This document shows positions 27,945 through 37,420 of a stretch of 64,000 bases of DNA, in pieces; position 1 is the first letter of the stretch, and each line of letters begins with the position of its first letter. Under the pieces are notes generated by a model. That model saw only the letters and a program-made list of their open reading frames with translations. It was not told where the DNA came from and ran no database searches. The DNA is taken from the NCBI RefSeq assembly GCF_001544135.1, contig NZ_BCPV01000001.1:248001-312000 (forward strand). Reading direction: 5' to 3'. The position numbers and the translations under genes were made by a program. Origin of the DNA: Geobacillus zalihae NBRC 101842 (GTDB taxonomy: Bacteria > Bacillota > Bacilli > Bacillales > Anoxybacillaceae).

Positions 27945-29717
27945 TCACTCGTTTTCCGGAAGCACAACCGCCAAGTGCAGCTCCTCGAGCTGCTTGTCGC
28001 TGACCGGCCCCGGCGCTTCGGTAAGCAAGCAGCTCGCGCTCGCCGTTTTCGGAAACGCGATCGTATCGCGCAAGTTCGTGCGCCCAGCGAGCAACATCAC
28101 CAGCCGGTCAAGGCCAAGCGCAATGCCGCCGTGCGGCGGAGTGCCGTATTCAAACGCCTCAAGCAAGAATCCGAACTGACGGCGCGCTTCTTCTTCGCTG
28201 AACCCTAAGGCGCGGAACATTTTTTCTTGCACGTCCCGCTCGAAAATGCGGAGCGAGCCGCCGCCAAGCTCATAGCCATTTAAGACGAGGTCGTACGCCT
28301 GCGCGCGGACGGCGCTTGGGTTTGTCTCCAACAGCGGAATGTCGTCGCGCACCGGCATCGTAAACGGATGGTGGGCGGCGTAATAGCGCCCTTCTTCTTC
28401 GTCATACTCCAAAAGCGGCCAATCCGTCACCCACAAAAACGCGAGCTTCGCTTCGTCGATCAAGCCGAGCTCCTTGCCAAGCTTCAGCCGCAACGCGCCG
28501 AGCGCCGCGGCGACGATCGCTTTTTCGTCGGCGACAAACAAAAGCAAATCTCCGTCTTCGACAGCAAGCGCTCGACGCAGCGCCGCCTGTTCCTCATCGG
28601 TGAAAAACTTGGCGATCGGTCCTTTCAGCTCTTCGCCTTCCGCTTTCAGCCAGGCGAGCCCTTTCGCCCCGTAGCGGCCGGCAAATTCTCCTAAGGCGTC
28701 AATATCTTTACGCGAATAGCGAGGGGCAGCGCCTTTCGCGTTGATCGCCTTCACTTGGCCTCCTTCTTTGACGGCGCGGGCGAACACTTGAAATGCTGAA
28801 TCACGAACGATTTCCGATACGTCGACGAGCTCGAGGCCAAAGCGTATATCCGGCTTGTCCGAGCCGTAGCGGCTCATCGCCTCGTCATACGTGATGCGCG
28901 GAAACGGGCGCGGGATGTCGATCCCTTTTGCCGCTTTCACGACGGCAGCCATCATCCGTTCGGTTAAATCGATAATATCCTCTTGTTCGATAAACGACAT
29001 TTCGATGTCGATTTGCGTAAATTCCGGCTGGCGGTCGGCGCGCAAATCCTCGTCACGGAAGCAACGGGCGATTTGGTAGTACCGTTCCACGCCGCCGACC
29101 ATGAGCAGCTGCTTAAAAATTTGCGGCGACTGCGGCAACGCGTAAAATTCGCCCGGATGGACGCGGCTTGGCACCAAATAGTCACGCGCCCCTTCCGGCG
29201 TGCTTTTCGTCAACATCGGCGTTTCAATTTCCAAAAAGCGTTCGCTATCCAAAAAGTCGCGCACCGTCTTTGTGATTTTGTGGCGAAGCGCCAGTGTTTG
29301 AAACATGACTGGGCGGCGCAAATCCAAATACCGATATTTTAAGCGCACGTCTTCCGCCGCATCCGTGTCATCGGAAATCGAAAACGGCGGCGTTTTTGCC
29401 TCGTTGATGATCTCGATTCGTTCGGCCTGAATTTCAATGCGGCCGGTCGCGATGTTCGGATTGACCGTCTCGGGCGCGCGGGCGACGACCGTTCCTTCGA
29501 CGCTTAAAACGTATTCGCTCCGCACGCGCTCCGCTGCCGCCAGCGCTTCAGCCGACACGTCCGGGCTGGCGACAACTTGGACGATGCCCGTTCGGTCGCG
29601 CAAGTCAATGAAAATGAGGCCGCCTAAGTCGCGGCGCTTTTGCATCCAGCCTTTGAGCACGACGCGCTCGCCGACGGCCGTTTCCGGCACTTCTCCGCAA
29701 TAATACGTCCGTTCCAT
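27945..29717 (-). CDS. aspS: Aspartyl-tRNA synthetase
   Basis: Class II AspRS of the bacterial type, 590 residues. An N-terminal OB-fold anticodon domain (about 1-105) precedes the catalytic core, which carries the bacterial GAD insertion (about 280-420). Motif 2 ([19 protein letters not shown] in parts) and motif 3 ([11 protein letters not shown]) are present. ATG at 29715-29717, four bases after the hisS stop, so the pair is translated from one message controlled by the T-box upstream of hisS. Whether it is discriminating for tRNA-Asp or also charges tRNA-Asn cannot be judged from sequence alone. Confidence 0.97.
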   Translation of the reverse strand: MERTYYCGEVPETAVGERVVLKGWMQKRRDLGGLIFIDLRDRTGIVQVVASPDVSAEALAAAERVRSEYVLSVEGTVVARAPETVNPNIATGRIEIQAERIEIINEAKTPPFSISDDTDAAEDVRLKYRYLDLRRPVMFQTLALRHKITKTVRDFLDSERFLEIETPMLTKSTPEGARDYLVPSRVHPGEFYALPQSPQIFKQLLMVGGVERYYQIARCFRDEDLRADRQPEFTQIDIEMSFIEQEDIIDLTERMMAAVVKAAKGIDIPRPFPRITYDEAMSRYGSDKPDIRFGLELVDVSEIVRDSAFQVFARAVKEGGQVKAINAKGAAPRYSRKDIDALGEFAGRYGAKGLAWLKAEGEELKGPIAKFFTDEEQAALRRALAVEDGDLLLFVADEKAIVAAALGALRLKLGKELGLIDEAKLAFLWVTDWPLLEYDEEEGRYYAAHHPFTMPVRDDIPLLETNPSAVRAQAYDLVLNGYELGGGSLRIFERDVQEKMFRALGFSEEEARRQFGFLLEAFEYGTPPHGGIALGLDRLVMLLAGRTNLRDTIAFPKTASASCLLTEAPGPVSDKQLEELHLAVVLPENE

Positions 29718-29721
29718 TCGC

Positions 29722-31002
29722 TCACTCCTCCTTCCCGATCCGTTCATGCAAAAAGTGCGCCAACTCGCCGAGCGGTACATTCGTTTGCTCGCCGCTCGCC
29801 ATATGCTTTACCGCCGCTTCCTGTCTCTCGAGTTCTTCATCGCCGATAATGGCGACAAACGATGCCCCAAGCCGGTCGGCGGCCTTCAGCTGCGCCTTCA
29901 ATTTTCGGCCCAAATAATCTTGATCGACCCTCAATCCAAAGCGGCGCAATGCATAAACGAGGCGGACCGCCTCGTCTTTCGCCCGCTCACCGACAGCGAC
30001 GACATAGCAGTCAAGCCCACTCTCCACCGGCAATTCCACTCCTTCGGCGTCAAGGGCGGCCAACAGCCGCTCGATGCTCAAGGCAAAGCCGATGCCCGGC
30101 GTCTCCGGACCGCCGATTTCTTGGACAAGCCCGTTGTAACGCCCGCCGCCGCACAGCGTCGCCGCCGCGCCAAATCCTTCCGCTTCGCTCATAATTTCAA
30201 ACGTCGTGTGGTTGTAATAGTCAAGCCCGCGCACGAGCCGCGCATCGATGACAAACGGGATGCCGAGCGCTGTCAAGTATTGTTTCACTTTCTCAAAATA
30301 GGCGCGCGATTCGTCATTTAAATAGTCTAAAATCGACGGCGCCGTCGCCATCAGCTCATGATCGCGGTCTTTTTTGCAGTCGAGAATGCGGAGCGGATTC
30401 GTATGAAGCCTCGTCTGGCAGTCCGGGCACAGCTCGTGGATGCGGTTTGAAAAATGGCGAACAAGCGCCTCTCGGTGCGCCCGGCGGCTGTCAAGGTCGC
30501 CCAAGCTGTTAATGACAAGCCGGATCCGTTTTAAGCCAAGCGCTTCGTAAATATGCATCGCTAGCGCCATCACCTCGGCGTCAATCGCCGGATCGCTGCT
30601 GCCGAGCGCCTCGACGCCGAACTGGACGAACTGGCGGAACCGTCCCGCTTCCGGACGCTCGTAGCGAAACATCGGCCCGCTGTAATACAATTTCAGCGGC
30701 TGGTTCGGACTGCCGTACAGCTTATGCTCGACAAACGCTCTGACAACCGGCGCCGTTCCTTCCGGGCGGAGCGTCAGCGCGCGCCCCCCTTTGTCTTCGA
30801 ACGTGTACATTTCTTTTTGCACAATGTCCGTTGTATCCCCCACGCCGCGCAAAAAAAGCTCCGTATGTTCAAAAATCGGCGTCCGGATTTCCTGATACCC
30901 ATACCGGCTGCAGAGGCTGCGGGCAATGTGCTCGACATATTGCCATTTTTCCGAGTCACCCGGCAGCACATCTTGTGTCCCTCTTGGAATTTGAAAAGCC
31001 AT
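29722..31002 (-). CDS. hisS: Histidyl-tRNA synthetase
   Basis: Class IIa HisRS, 426 residues. Motif 2 appears around [15 protein letters not shown] and the histidine-specific LVRGLDYY block follows; the C-terminal alpha/beta anticodon domain occupies about 330-426. The AAAGGAGG site fits the ATG at 31000-31002 ([11 protein letters not shown]) with 6-base spacing; another in-frame ATG six bases earlier is too close. Expression is under the T-box leader upstream. Confidence 0.97.
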   Translation of the reverse strand: MAFQIPRGTQDVLPGDSEKWQYVEHIARSLCSRYGYQEIRTPIFEHTELFLRGVGDTTDIVQKEMYTFEDKGGRALTLRPEGTAPVVRAFVEHKLYGSPNQPLKLYYSGPMFRYERPEAGRFRQFVQFGVEALGSSDPAIDAEVMALAMHIYEALGLKRIRLVINSLGDLDSRRAHREALVRHFSNRIHELCPDCQTRLHTNPLRILDCKKDRDHELMATAPSILDYLNDESRAYFEKVKQYLTALGIPFVIDARLVRGLDYYNHTTFEIMSEAEGFGAAATLCGGGRYNGLVQEIGGPETPGIGFALSIERLLAALDAEGVELPVESGLDCYVVAVGERAKDEAVRLVYALRRFGLRVDQDYLGRKLKAQLKAADRLGASFVAIIGDEELERQEAAVKHMASGEQTNVPLGELAHFLHERIGKEE

Positions 31003-31020
31003 GCTCATCCTCCTTTGCCC

Positions 31021-31298
31021 AAAATAAAACGCCCTTGTCCCTGTGATCGATAGGGACGAGAGCGTCATTCCCGCGGTGCCACCCTAATTGAAGCCGATCC
31101 GGCTTCCGCTTGTCGCCATTAACGCATGGCACACGTTCCCCTTTACTGGCGCAAAGCGCGTTCAAAGGGAAACCTACGGAGTGTCTTTCGTTAAGCCATC
31201 ATGGAGAAGCGCTCGCAGCCTTGGGCGCTTCCTCTCTGGCCATGTGGACCTTAACTACTTTTCTCCATCATCGGTTGTTCCGTATGAGAAAGATGTAA
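31021..31298 (-). promoter_or_regulatory. T-box riboswitch leader of hisS-aspS
   Basis: AGGGTGGCACCGCG (31072-31085 on the minus strand) is the T-box. It is followed by a terminator stem pairing CGCTCTCGTCCCT (31052-31064) with AGGGACAAGGGCG (31030-31042), then TTTTATTTT. A CAT histidine codon at 31201-31203, just before CTTAAC (which pairs with an upstream GTTAAG), is a candidate specifier. Uncharged tRNA-His should raise transcription of both synthetase genes; the specifier assignment is tentative. Confidence 0.92.
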
Positions 31299-31304
31299 TT
31301 TTAT

Positions 31305-31334
31305 ATTACGGACAATCTCGCCCGTTTGTCAAGT
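31305..31334 (-). promoter_or_regulatory. Sigma-A promoter of hisS-aspS
   Basis: TTGACA (31329-31334) and TAATAT (31305-31310) with an 18-base spacer on the minus strand, directly upstream of the T-box leader. Confidence 0.75.
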
Positions 31335-31410
31335 TGTCCTAGCAGCTGTGATTCATGGTTGTTCGCAAAGAGAAAAACCTTGATGTCTCATCGCATTTTT
31401 CTCCTTGTTG

Positions 31411-31484
31411 TAAAAAAAGAGAGCCGATTCATTGAACCGCCCCTCCATGGGATCGAAGAGGCGGTCCACCTTCGGCTCTCTTTA
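31411..31484 (-). terminator. Long terminator hairpin of ahpC-ahpF
   Basis: On the minus strand AAAGAGAGCCGA (from the ahpF stop codon) pairs with TCGGCTCTCTTT around a second internal stem (ACCGCC with GGCGGT), followed by a run of T. The stem starts inside the ahpF stop codon. Confidence 0.85.
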
Positions 31485-33011
31485 ATGGCGAATCAAATAA
31501 TCAAACGCGCTTAACGCTGCGGTTGCACCCGAGCCCATCGAAATAATGATTTGCTTATAGGCGCTGTCCGTGCAGTCGCCCGCGGCAAAGACGCCTTCAA
31601 TGTTCGTCGCGCCGCGTTTATCGACGATAATTTCACCGAAGCGATTCCGTTCCACCGTTCCTTCCAACCATTCGGTGTTCGGAACAAGGCCGATTTGCAC
31701 GAACACGCCTTGCAATTCGATATGATGTTCTTCCCCTGTTTCCCGGTCAATGTACGTCAAGCCGTTGACTTTGTCCGTGCCGGTGATTTCCGTCGTTTGC
31801 GCGTTTTTAATCACCGTTACGTTCGGCAAGCTGTACAAACGATCTTGCAAAACAGCATCGGCCTTGAGTTCAGGGGCGAACTCAAGCAGCGTCACATGGC
31901 TGGCGATGCCAGCGAGGTCAATCGCCGCTTCGACTCCAGAGTTCCCGCCGCCGATGACCGCCACGTGCTTCCCTTCGAACAGCGGGCCGTCGCAATGCGG
32001 GCAATAGGCGACCCCTTTGTTTTTGAACTCTTCCTCGCCCGGCACGCCAAGGTTGCGCCAACGGGCGCCCGTTGCGATCACAACCGTTTTGCTTTTCAAC
32101 ACGGCGCCGTTTTCCAACTCGACTTCAATCAAGTCTTTTTTCTCGAGTCGTTTTGCCCGCTGCGAGTTCATGATGTCGACGTTGTATTGCTTCACATGTT
32201 CCTCAATGCTGGCCGCAAGCTTCGGTCCTTCCGTATATTTGACGCTGATAAAGTTTTCAATGCCGAGCGTATCTAAAATTTGTCCACCGAAGCGCTCCGC
32301 AACAATCCCAGTGCGAATGCCTTTGCGCGCTGCGTAAATGGCTGCTGTCGCACCCGCAGGGCCGCCGCCGATCACCAACACGTCGAACGGCTCTTTGTCG
32401 GCGAAGGAAGAAGCATCCGGAGCACTCCCTAATTTGGCGAGGATATCTTCAAGCGACATGCGGCCGCTCGCGAACAGTTTGCCGTTTAAAAACACCGTCG
32501 GTACGGCCATAATCCCTTTTTGCTCCGCTTCTTCTTTAAACGCCGCCCCGTCGATCATCGTATGCGAAATATCTGGGTTCAACACGCTCATAATGTTGAG
32601 CGCTTGCACGACGTCCGGGCAGTTGTGGCAGGTCAAGCTGACGTACGTTTCAAAATGATGTTTGCCTCTGATTTGTTGAATGCGGTCCACGACGTCTTGG
32701 CTGACTTTCGGCGGCCGCCCGCTCACTTGAAGCAGCGCCAAAACGAGGGACGTAAATTCATGGCCGAGCGGCACGCCGGCGAAGGTGATGCCGGTGTTTT
32801 CGCCGACCCGGTTGACGCTGAAGCTTGGCGTTCGTTCCAGCTTCGCTTTTTCCACTTTGATTTTCGACGACATCGCCGTTAATTCATCGATTAAAGCAAG
32901 CATATCGCGGGAAACGTTGTCGTCTCCCGCGCTTACCGTCAAGACAATATCATTTTCAAGCAATTGCAAATACTGGGCTAGTTGCGCCTTGATGTCAGCA
33001 TCCAGCAGCAT
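31482..33011 (-). CDS. ahpF: Alkyl hydroperoxide reductase subunit F
   Basis: AhpF passes electrons from NADH through FAD and two disulfides to AhpC. The 509-residue protein has the N-terminal double thioredoxin-fold domain with C128-HN-C131, the FAD motif [15 protein letters not shown] (about 213-227), and the thioredoxin-reductase-like redox pair C337-PH-C340 followed by a second nucleotide motif (GGGNSG). It is 14 bases behind ahpC and shares its PerR-type promoter. In B. subtilis the space between hisS and dtd holds yrvJ instead, so this operon is an insertion relative to that layout. Confidence 0.97.
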   Translation of the reverse strand: MLLDADIKAQLAQYLQLLENDIVLTVSAGDDNVSRDMLALIDELTAMSSKIKVEKAKLERTPSFSVNRVGENTGITFAGVPLGHEFTSLVLALLQVSGRPPKVSQDVVDRIQQIRGKHHFETYVSLTCHNCPDVVQALNIMSVLNPDISHTMIDGAAFKEEAEQKGIMAVPTVFLNGKLFASGRMSLEDILAKLGSAPDASSFADKEPFDVLVIGGGPAGATAAIYAARKGIRTGIVAERFGGQILDTLGIENFISVKYTEGPKLAASIEEHVKQYNVDIMNSQRAKRLEKKDLIEVELENGAVLKSKTVVIATGARWRNLGVPGEEEFKNKGVAYCPHCDGPLFEGKHVAVIGGGNSGVEAAIDLAGIASHVTLLEFAPELKADAVLQDRLYSLPNVTVIKNAQTTEITGTDKVNGLTYIDRETGEEHHIELQGVFVQIGLVPNTEWLEGTVERNRFGEIIVDKRGATNIEGVFAAGDCTDSAYKQIIISMGSGATAALSAFDYLIRH

Positions 33012-33025
33012 CGCCTAAGCCCCCC

Positions 33026-33589
33026 TTAAATTTTGCCGACGAGGTCTAGGCTTGGCTTCAGCGTTTCCGCTCCTTCTTTCCATTTCGCCGGGCAGACTTC
33101 ACCCGGATGGTTGCGCACATATTGGGCCGCTTTAATTTTATCAATCAGCGTGCTGGCGTTGCGGCCGATGCCGTCCGCATTGATTTCCACCGCTTGAATG
33201 ACGCCGTCTGGATCGATGATGAACGTGCCGCGCTGCGCCAATCCTTGTTCTTCATCGAGCACATCAAACATGCGCGACAGTTGATGCGAAGGATCGCCAA
33301 TCATCACGTATTCGATTTTGCTGATGGCTGGCGATGTATCGTGCCATGCTTTATGAGTAAAGTGAGTGTCGGTCGAAACCGAGTACACTTCCACGCCAAG
33401 TTCTTTAAACGTCGCGTAGTGATCTTGCAAATCTTCGAGCTCCGTCGGGCAGACGAACGTAAAGTCCGCTGGATAGAAGCAAACGATGCTCCATTTCCCC
33501 ATGAAGTCTTGCTCTGTCACTTCGATGAATTCGCCGTTGTGATACGCTTGGGCACGGAATGGTTGTACTTTTTTCCCAACCAAAGACAT
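33026..33589 (-). CDS. ahpC: Alkyl hydroperoxide reductase subunit C (peroxiredoxin)
   Basis: A typical 2-Cys peroxiredoxin of 187 residues that reduces hydrogen peroxide and organic peroxides. The peroxidatic cysteine is C47 in DFTFVCPTE and the resolving cysteine C166 in [10 protein letters not shown]. The ATG has an AGGAGG site. First gene of the ahpC-ahpF operon, preceded by a near-perfect PerR box. Confidence 0.97.
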   Translation of the reverse strand: MSLVGKKVQPFRAQAYHNGEFIEVTEQDFMGKWSIVCFYPADFTFVCPTELEDLQDHYATFKELGVEVYSVSTDTHFTHKAWHDTSPAISKIEYVMIGDPSHQLSRMFDVLDEEQGLAQRGTFIIDPDGVIQAVEINADGIGRNASTLIDKIKAAQYVRNHPGEVCPAKWKEGAETLKPSLDLVGKI

Positions 33590-33618
33590 TGCTTCATCTA
33601 CCTCCTGCGACTGTTAAT

Positions 33619-33672
33619 TTATAATAATTTTAAACCAATACTTATTATCATATAGGGGCATATGTTTGTCAA
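33619..33672 (-). promoter_or_regulatory. Promoter and PerR box of ahpC-ahpF
   Basis: TTGACA (33667-33672) and GATAAT (33644-33649) are 17 bases apart on the minus strand. Just past the expected start lies TTATAATAATTTTAA (33619-33633, written on the plus strand), matching the PerR consensus TTATAATNATTATAA at 14 of 15 positions. PerR bound there would block transcription until peroxide oxidises it. Confidence 0.85.
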
Positions 33673-33823
33673 TACATATGCAATGGATTTTTTCCTCTAC
33701 CGAGCTGGATCAGTGTTGAGCGGATGCGCAGCGCTCATTCGCAGCTGTTTCGTCTGAACGGCCACACCGCCTAGGCCCACGAAACATCCACACGCCCCGT
33801 GCGCTCCTTCCAACTCGCCATGT

Positions 33824-33997
33824 TTACGGGCGGGGCTGCTGTTTTTTCAACATTTGTACGTCTTTCGGCGCCACACCGAATTCGGATGCCAACTCAAACG
33901 CTCTATATTGGGCCTCGAGCCGCACCCATTCGTGAAAGTCGACGGACAGCACATCGTTTGTCCGGTGCGCCTGCTCGCCTCTTTTGGTTTGCCGCAT
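33824..33997 (-). CDS. Small unknown protein, 57 residues
   Basis: An ATG with a GGAGGAG site 5 bases upstream opens a 57-codon frame starting MRQTKRGEQAHR and ending KKQQPRP. The middle is helical and acidic (VDFHEWVRLEAQYRAFE), followed by a segment that looks like a helix-turn-helix fragment (LASEFGVAPKDVQMLKK). I do not recognise the family with confidence. Good ribosome site, balanced codon use and position alone between dtd and ahpC argue for a real gene. No clear terminator follows; the 33690-33820 interval holds no recognisable feature. Confidence 0.6.
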   Translation of the reverse strand: MRQTKRGEQAHRTNDVLSVDFHEWVRLEAQYRAFELASEFGVAPKDVQMLKKQQPRP

Positions 33998-34055
33998 CGC
34001 GCTCCTCCTTTCTCTATCGCCGCACTTGTTTTCATCTTTCCCATTTTTCGCCGAA

Positions 34056-34097
34056 AATAAAAAAGAAACCGGGAAACTTCATCTGTTTCCCAGTTTC
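34056..34097 (-). terminator. Rho-independent terminator overlapping the dtd 3' end
   Basis: On the minus strand GAAACTGGGAAAC (34085-34097) pairs with GTTTCCCGGTTTC (34065-34077), with one G-U/mismatch position, followed by TTTTTTATTTT. The 5' arm lies within the last codons of dtd. Confidence 0.85.
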
Positions 34098-34543
34098 TCG
34101 CTGCTGTCGATGATCAAGGTGACTGGCCCGTCGTTTGTGAGCGATACGTCCATCATCGCACCGAATACGCCGGTTTCTACATGAACGCCTCTTTCGCGCA
34201 AAGCGGCGTTGAACGCCTCATACAGCGGCAAGGCATGGTCGGGCTTGGCCGCCGCCATAAAGTTCGGGCGCCGGCCTTTTCGGCAGTCGCCGTAAAGGGT
34301 GAACTGCGACACCGACAGCACCGCCCCGCCGACGTCAAGCAAGGAGCGGTTCATTTTTCCGTCTTCATCTTCAAAAACGCGCAAATGAGCGATTTTCTCA
34401 GCCAAATAGGCAGCATCGTCTTCTGTATCTTCATGCGTGATGCCAAGAAGGACGACAAAACCCGCATCAATGGCACCAACGACTTCGCCGCCGACGGTGA
34501 CTTTTGCCTCTTTCGCCCGCTGGATGACCGCTCTCACTTGCAT
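34079..34543 (-). CDS. dtd: D-aminoacyl-tRNA deacylase
   Basis: Dtd removes D-amino acids (and glycine from tRNA-Ala) mistakenly attached to tRNA. The 154-residue protein carries the conserved [15 protein letters not shown] segment near the active site and the C-terminal TNDGPVT motif with the Gly-cisPro that excludes L-amino acids. It follows relA by 17 bases, the usual Firmicutes arrangement, and its end overlaps the operon terminator. Confidence 0.96.
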
Positions 34544-34560
34544 CCCTCCTTTCGCCGCCC

Positions 34561-36759
34561 TTAGTTGTTCATCAAGCGCTGGACGGAATAAATGTCGGGA
34601 ATTTGTTTGATTCGTTCGACGACTTTTTGCAAGTGGCTCAAATTATGAATGGCGATTGTCATATGGATCGTCGCAATTTTATGTCGGTGGTCTGAGCGTC
34701 CCGAGACGGCGGAAATATCGGTGCGCGTTTCATTCACCGCCTGCAGCACCTCATTCAGCAAACCGCGGCGGTCAAATCCGGTGATCTCAATGTCCACGTT
34801 ATATTCACGCTCGCCGTTTGCTCCGCTCTCCCATTCTACGGCAATCAACCGATCGGCCGCTTCTTCGGTCTTGACGTTCGGGCAATCGGCGCGGTGGACG
34901 GAAATGCCGCGGCCGCGGGTAATGAAGCCGATAATTTCATCGCCCGGCACCGGGTTGCAGCAGCGCGACAAACGGATGAGCAAGTTGTCCATTCCTTGGA
35001 CGCGAATGCCGCAGTCGCGCTTTTTGCCAGCTGGCAGCTTGGCTTCGAAGACCGCTTCGGCCAGTTTGCGCTGCTGTTCCTCGAGATCGCGCTGCTTTCG
35101 CCATTTTTCCGTCAACCGATGGGCGATTTGCGCCGCTGTGATGCCATGATAGCCGACTGCCGCATACATATCGTCTTCGTTCGAGAAGTTGAACTTTTCG
35201 GCGACGCGCTTTACGTTGTCCGCCGTCATCACTTCTTTCGGCTCAAAGCCGAGGCTGCGCACCTCTTTTTCCACCATCTCTTTGCCTTTTTCGATGTTTT
35301 CTTCGCGCCGTTGCTTTTTGAAAAACTGGCGGATTTTGTTGCGCGCCTGCGACGTTTTCGCCAGTTTCAGCCAGTCTTGGCTCGGACCGTACGAATGATT
35401 GGAAGTTAAAATTTCGACGATGTCGCCCGTTTGCAGCTTGTAGTCAAGCGGCACCATTTTGCCGTTGACTTTCGCCCCGATCGTCTTGTTGCCGATTTCC
35501 GAATGGATGCGGTAAGCGAAATCGATTGGCACCGATCCGGCCGGCAGCTCGATGACATCGCCCTTTGGCGTGAAGACGAACACCATGTCGGAAAACAAAT
35601 CCATCTTGAGCGATTCCATGAACTCTTCGGCATTGCTGGCGTCGTTTTGCCATTCCAAAATTTCCCGAAACCAAGACAGCTTTTCTTCAAACGAGTTGGG
35701 TTTGATCGTCTTTCCTTCTTTGTACGCCCAGTGGGCGGCGATCCCGAACTCGGCGATTTGATGCATTTCAAACGTGCGGATTTGCACCTCAAGCGGTTCG
35801 CCTTTTGGGCCGATCACCGTCGTATGGAGCGATTGGTACATGTTCGGCTTCGGCATGGCGATGTAGTCTTTGAAGCGGCCTGGCATTGGCTTCCAGCATG
35901 TATGAATAATGCCGAGCACAGCATAGCAGTCTTTGATGCTGTTGACGATGATGCGGACAGCGAGCAAATCGTAAATTTCGTTGAACTGTTTATTTTGCAT
36001 CACCATTTTTCGATAAATGCTGTAAATATGTTTCGGACGCCCGGAAATTTCGCAAGGAATATGCACTTCGTTGAGCCGTTCGCGCACTTCTTGAATGACT
36101 TCCTCCAAATATTGCTCGCGCTCGGCCCGCTTTTTCTTCATTAAATTGACGATGCGGTAATATTGCTGCGGGTTTAAATAGCGAAGCGCCGTATCCTCAA
36201 GCTCCCATTTGATTTTCGAAATGCCGAGCCGATGCGCGAGCGGAGCGAAAATTTCGAGCGTCTCATTGGCAATGCGCCGCTGTTTTTCGGCCGGCAAATG
36301 TTTCAATGTCCGCATATTGTGCAGCCGGTCGGCGAGCTTGATCAAAATGACCCGGATATCTTGCGCCATGGCCAAAAACATTTTCCGGTGGTTTTCCGCC
36401 TGCTGTTCTTCCTGCGATTTATATTTAATTTTCCCAAGCTTCGTCACCCCGTCGACAAGCATCGCCACTTCCGCGCCGAACTCGCGCTCGAGGTCTTCTT
36501 TTGTCGCCTCGGTGTCTTCGATGACATCATGCAAAAACCCGGCGGCGATCGTTGTCGCGTCCATCTTTAAGTCCACCAAAATGCCCGCGACTTGAATCGG
36601 ATGGATGATGTATGGTTCGCCCGATTTCCGAAATTGGTCGCGATGGGCGTGCTTGGCAAACTCATACGCCTTTTTCAAAAAGGCGACGTCTTGTTCCGAC
36701 AAATAACAGCTCGCTCGTTCAAACACTTGCTCCGCTGTCAGCACTTGTTCATTGGCCAT
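34561..36759 (-). CDS. relA: Bifunctional (p)ppGpp synthetase/hydrolase (Rel)
   Basis: The long RelA/SpoT homologue of Firmicutes, 732 residues, makes and degrades the stringent-response alarmone. The N-terminal hydrolase domain has HD ([12 protein letters not shown], near 75), so hydrolysis is expected to be active. The synthetase domain has the [15 protein letters not shown] block (about 300), then come TGS (about 390-455), a helical/zinc-finger region with [12 protein letters not shown], and the C-terminal ACT domain. ATG in a plain context; the upstream apt terminator means relA has its own promoter. First gene of relA-dtd. Confidence 0.97.
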   Translation of the reverse strand: MANEQVLTAEQVFERASCYLSEQDVAFLKKAYEFAKHAHRDQFRKSGEPYIIHPIQVAGILVDLKMDATTIAAGFLHDVIEDTEATKEDLEREFGAEVAMLVDGVTKLGKIKYKSQEEQQAENHRKMFLAMAQDIRVILIKLADRLHNMRTLKHLPAEKQRRIANETLEIFAPLAHRLGISKIKWELEDTALRYLNPQQYYRIVNLMKKKRAEREQYLEEVIQEVRERLNEVHIPCEISGRPKHIYSIYRKMVMQNKQFNEIYDLLAVRIIVNSIKDCYAVLGIIHTCWKPMPGRFKDYIAMPKPNMYQSLHTTVIGPKGEPLEVQIRTFEMHQIAEFGIAAHWAYKEGKTIKPNSFEEKLSWFREILEWQNDASNAEEFMESLKMDLFSDMVFVFTPKGDVIELPAGSVPIDFAYRIHSEIGNKTIGAKVNGKMVPLDYKLQTGDIVEILTSNHSYGPSQDWLKLAKTSQARNKIRQFFKKQRREENIEKGKEMVEKEVRSLGFEPKEVMTADNVKRVAEKFNFSNEDDMYAAVGYHGITAAQIAHRLTEKWRKQRDLEEQQRKLAEAVFEAKLPAGKKRDCGIRVQGMDNLLIRLSRCCNPVPGDEIIGFITRGRGISVHRADCPNVKTEEAADRLIAVEWESGANGEREYNVDIEITGFDRRGLLNEVLQAVNETRTDISAVSGRSDHRHKIATIHMTIAIHNLSHLQKVVERIKQIPDIYSVQRLMNN

Positions 36760-36834
36760 AGGGTTGAATCACCTTTTTAATCGATTAAAATTGAAGCTGC
36801 AAAGCGCAGAGGTCCGTTGCGTTCATACGGTTAA

Positions 36835-36872
36835 TAAGAAAGAGCACTCATGTGTGAGTGCCCCTTTTTTCT
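36835..36872. terminator. Terminator between apt and relA
   Basis: GCACTCA (36844-36850) and TGAGTGC (36855-36861) form a 7-bp stem over TGTG. On the minus strand TCTTTCTT follows, ending apt; the plus strand also shows a C4T6 tail, so it may work in both directions. Confidence 0.75.
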
Positions 36873-36907
36873 TTATTGTATCCGAAGATGCGAACAATGT
36901 CGACTGT

Positions 36908-37420
36908 TTAAAACTGCATCAGCGTCAAAATGTCGTAGCCTTCCAATTTTTTGCGGCCGCCAAGCTCGGTGAGCTCAATCAAAAACGCCAATCCGGCCAC
37001 CACTCCGCCGAGCTGTTCCACCAAATCGATCGTCGCCCGCATCGTCCCGCCCGTCGCGAGCAAATCGTCGGTGATCAACACACGCTGCCCTGGCTTAATG
37101 GCATCTTTATGCATCGTCAAGACATCTGTTCCATATTCCAGGCCATACTCCACACGGACGACTTCGCGCGGCAGCTTCCCTTCCTTGCGCACCGGCGCAA
37201 ACCCGACGCCAAGCGCATAGGCGACTGGGCATCCGATGATAAAGCCGCGCGCTTCCGGACCAACGACGATATCGATTTGTTTTTCGCGCGCATATTGAAC
37301 AATTTGGTCGGTCGCGTATTTGTACGCCGGACCGTTGTCCATCAGCGTGGTAATATCTTTAAACATGATGCCCGGCTTCGGGAAATCGGGCACAATCGTA
37401 ATGTATTGTTTTAAGTCCAT
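36908..37420 (-). CDS. apt: Adenine phosphoribosyltransferase
   Basis: Apt makes AMP from adenine and PRPP in purine salvage. The 170-residue length is typical. The PRPP-binding motif [13 protein letters not shown] is clear, and the N-terminal segment ([18 protein letters not shown]) is the family signature. Its ATG overlaps the end of recJ by 10 bases, so the two are probably cotranscribed and translationally coupled, as in other bacilli. Confidence 0.97.
   Translation of the reverse strand: MDLKQYITIVPDFPKPGIMFKDITTLMDNGPAYKYATDQIVQYAREKQIDIVVGPEARGFIIGCPVAYALGVGFAPVRKEGKLPREVVRVEYGLEYGTDVLTMHKDAIKPGQRVLITDDLLATGGTMRATIDLVEQLGGVVAGLAFLIELTELGGRKKLEGYDILTLMQF

Noticed and set aside
33847-34044. 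65-codon minus-strand frame overlapping the 57-residue gene in another frame
   Set aside because: No ribosome site and Cys/Arg/Trp-rich composition; the alternative frame has GGAGGAG at good spacing.
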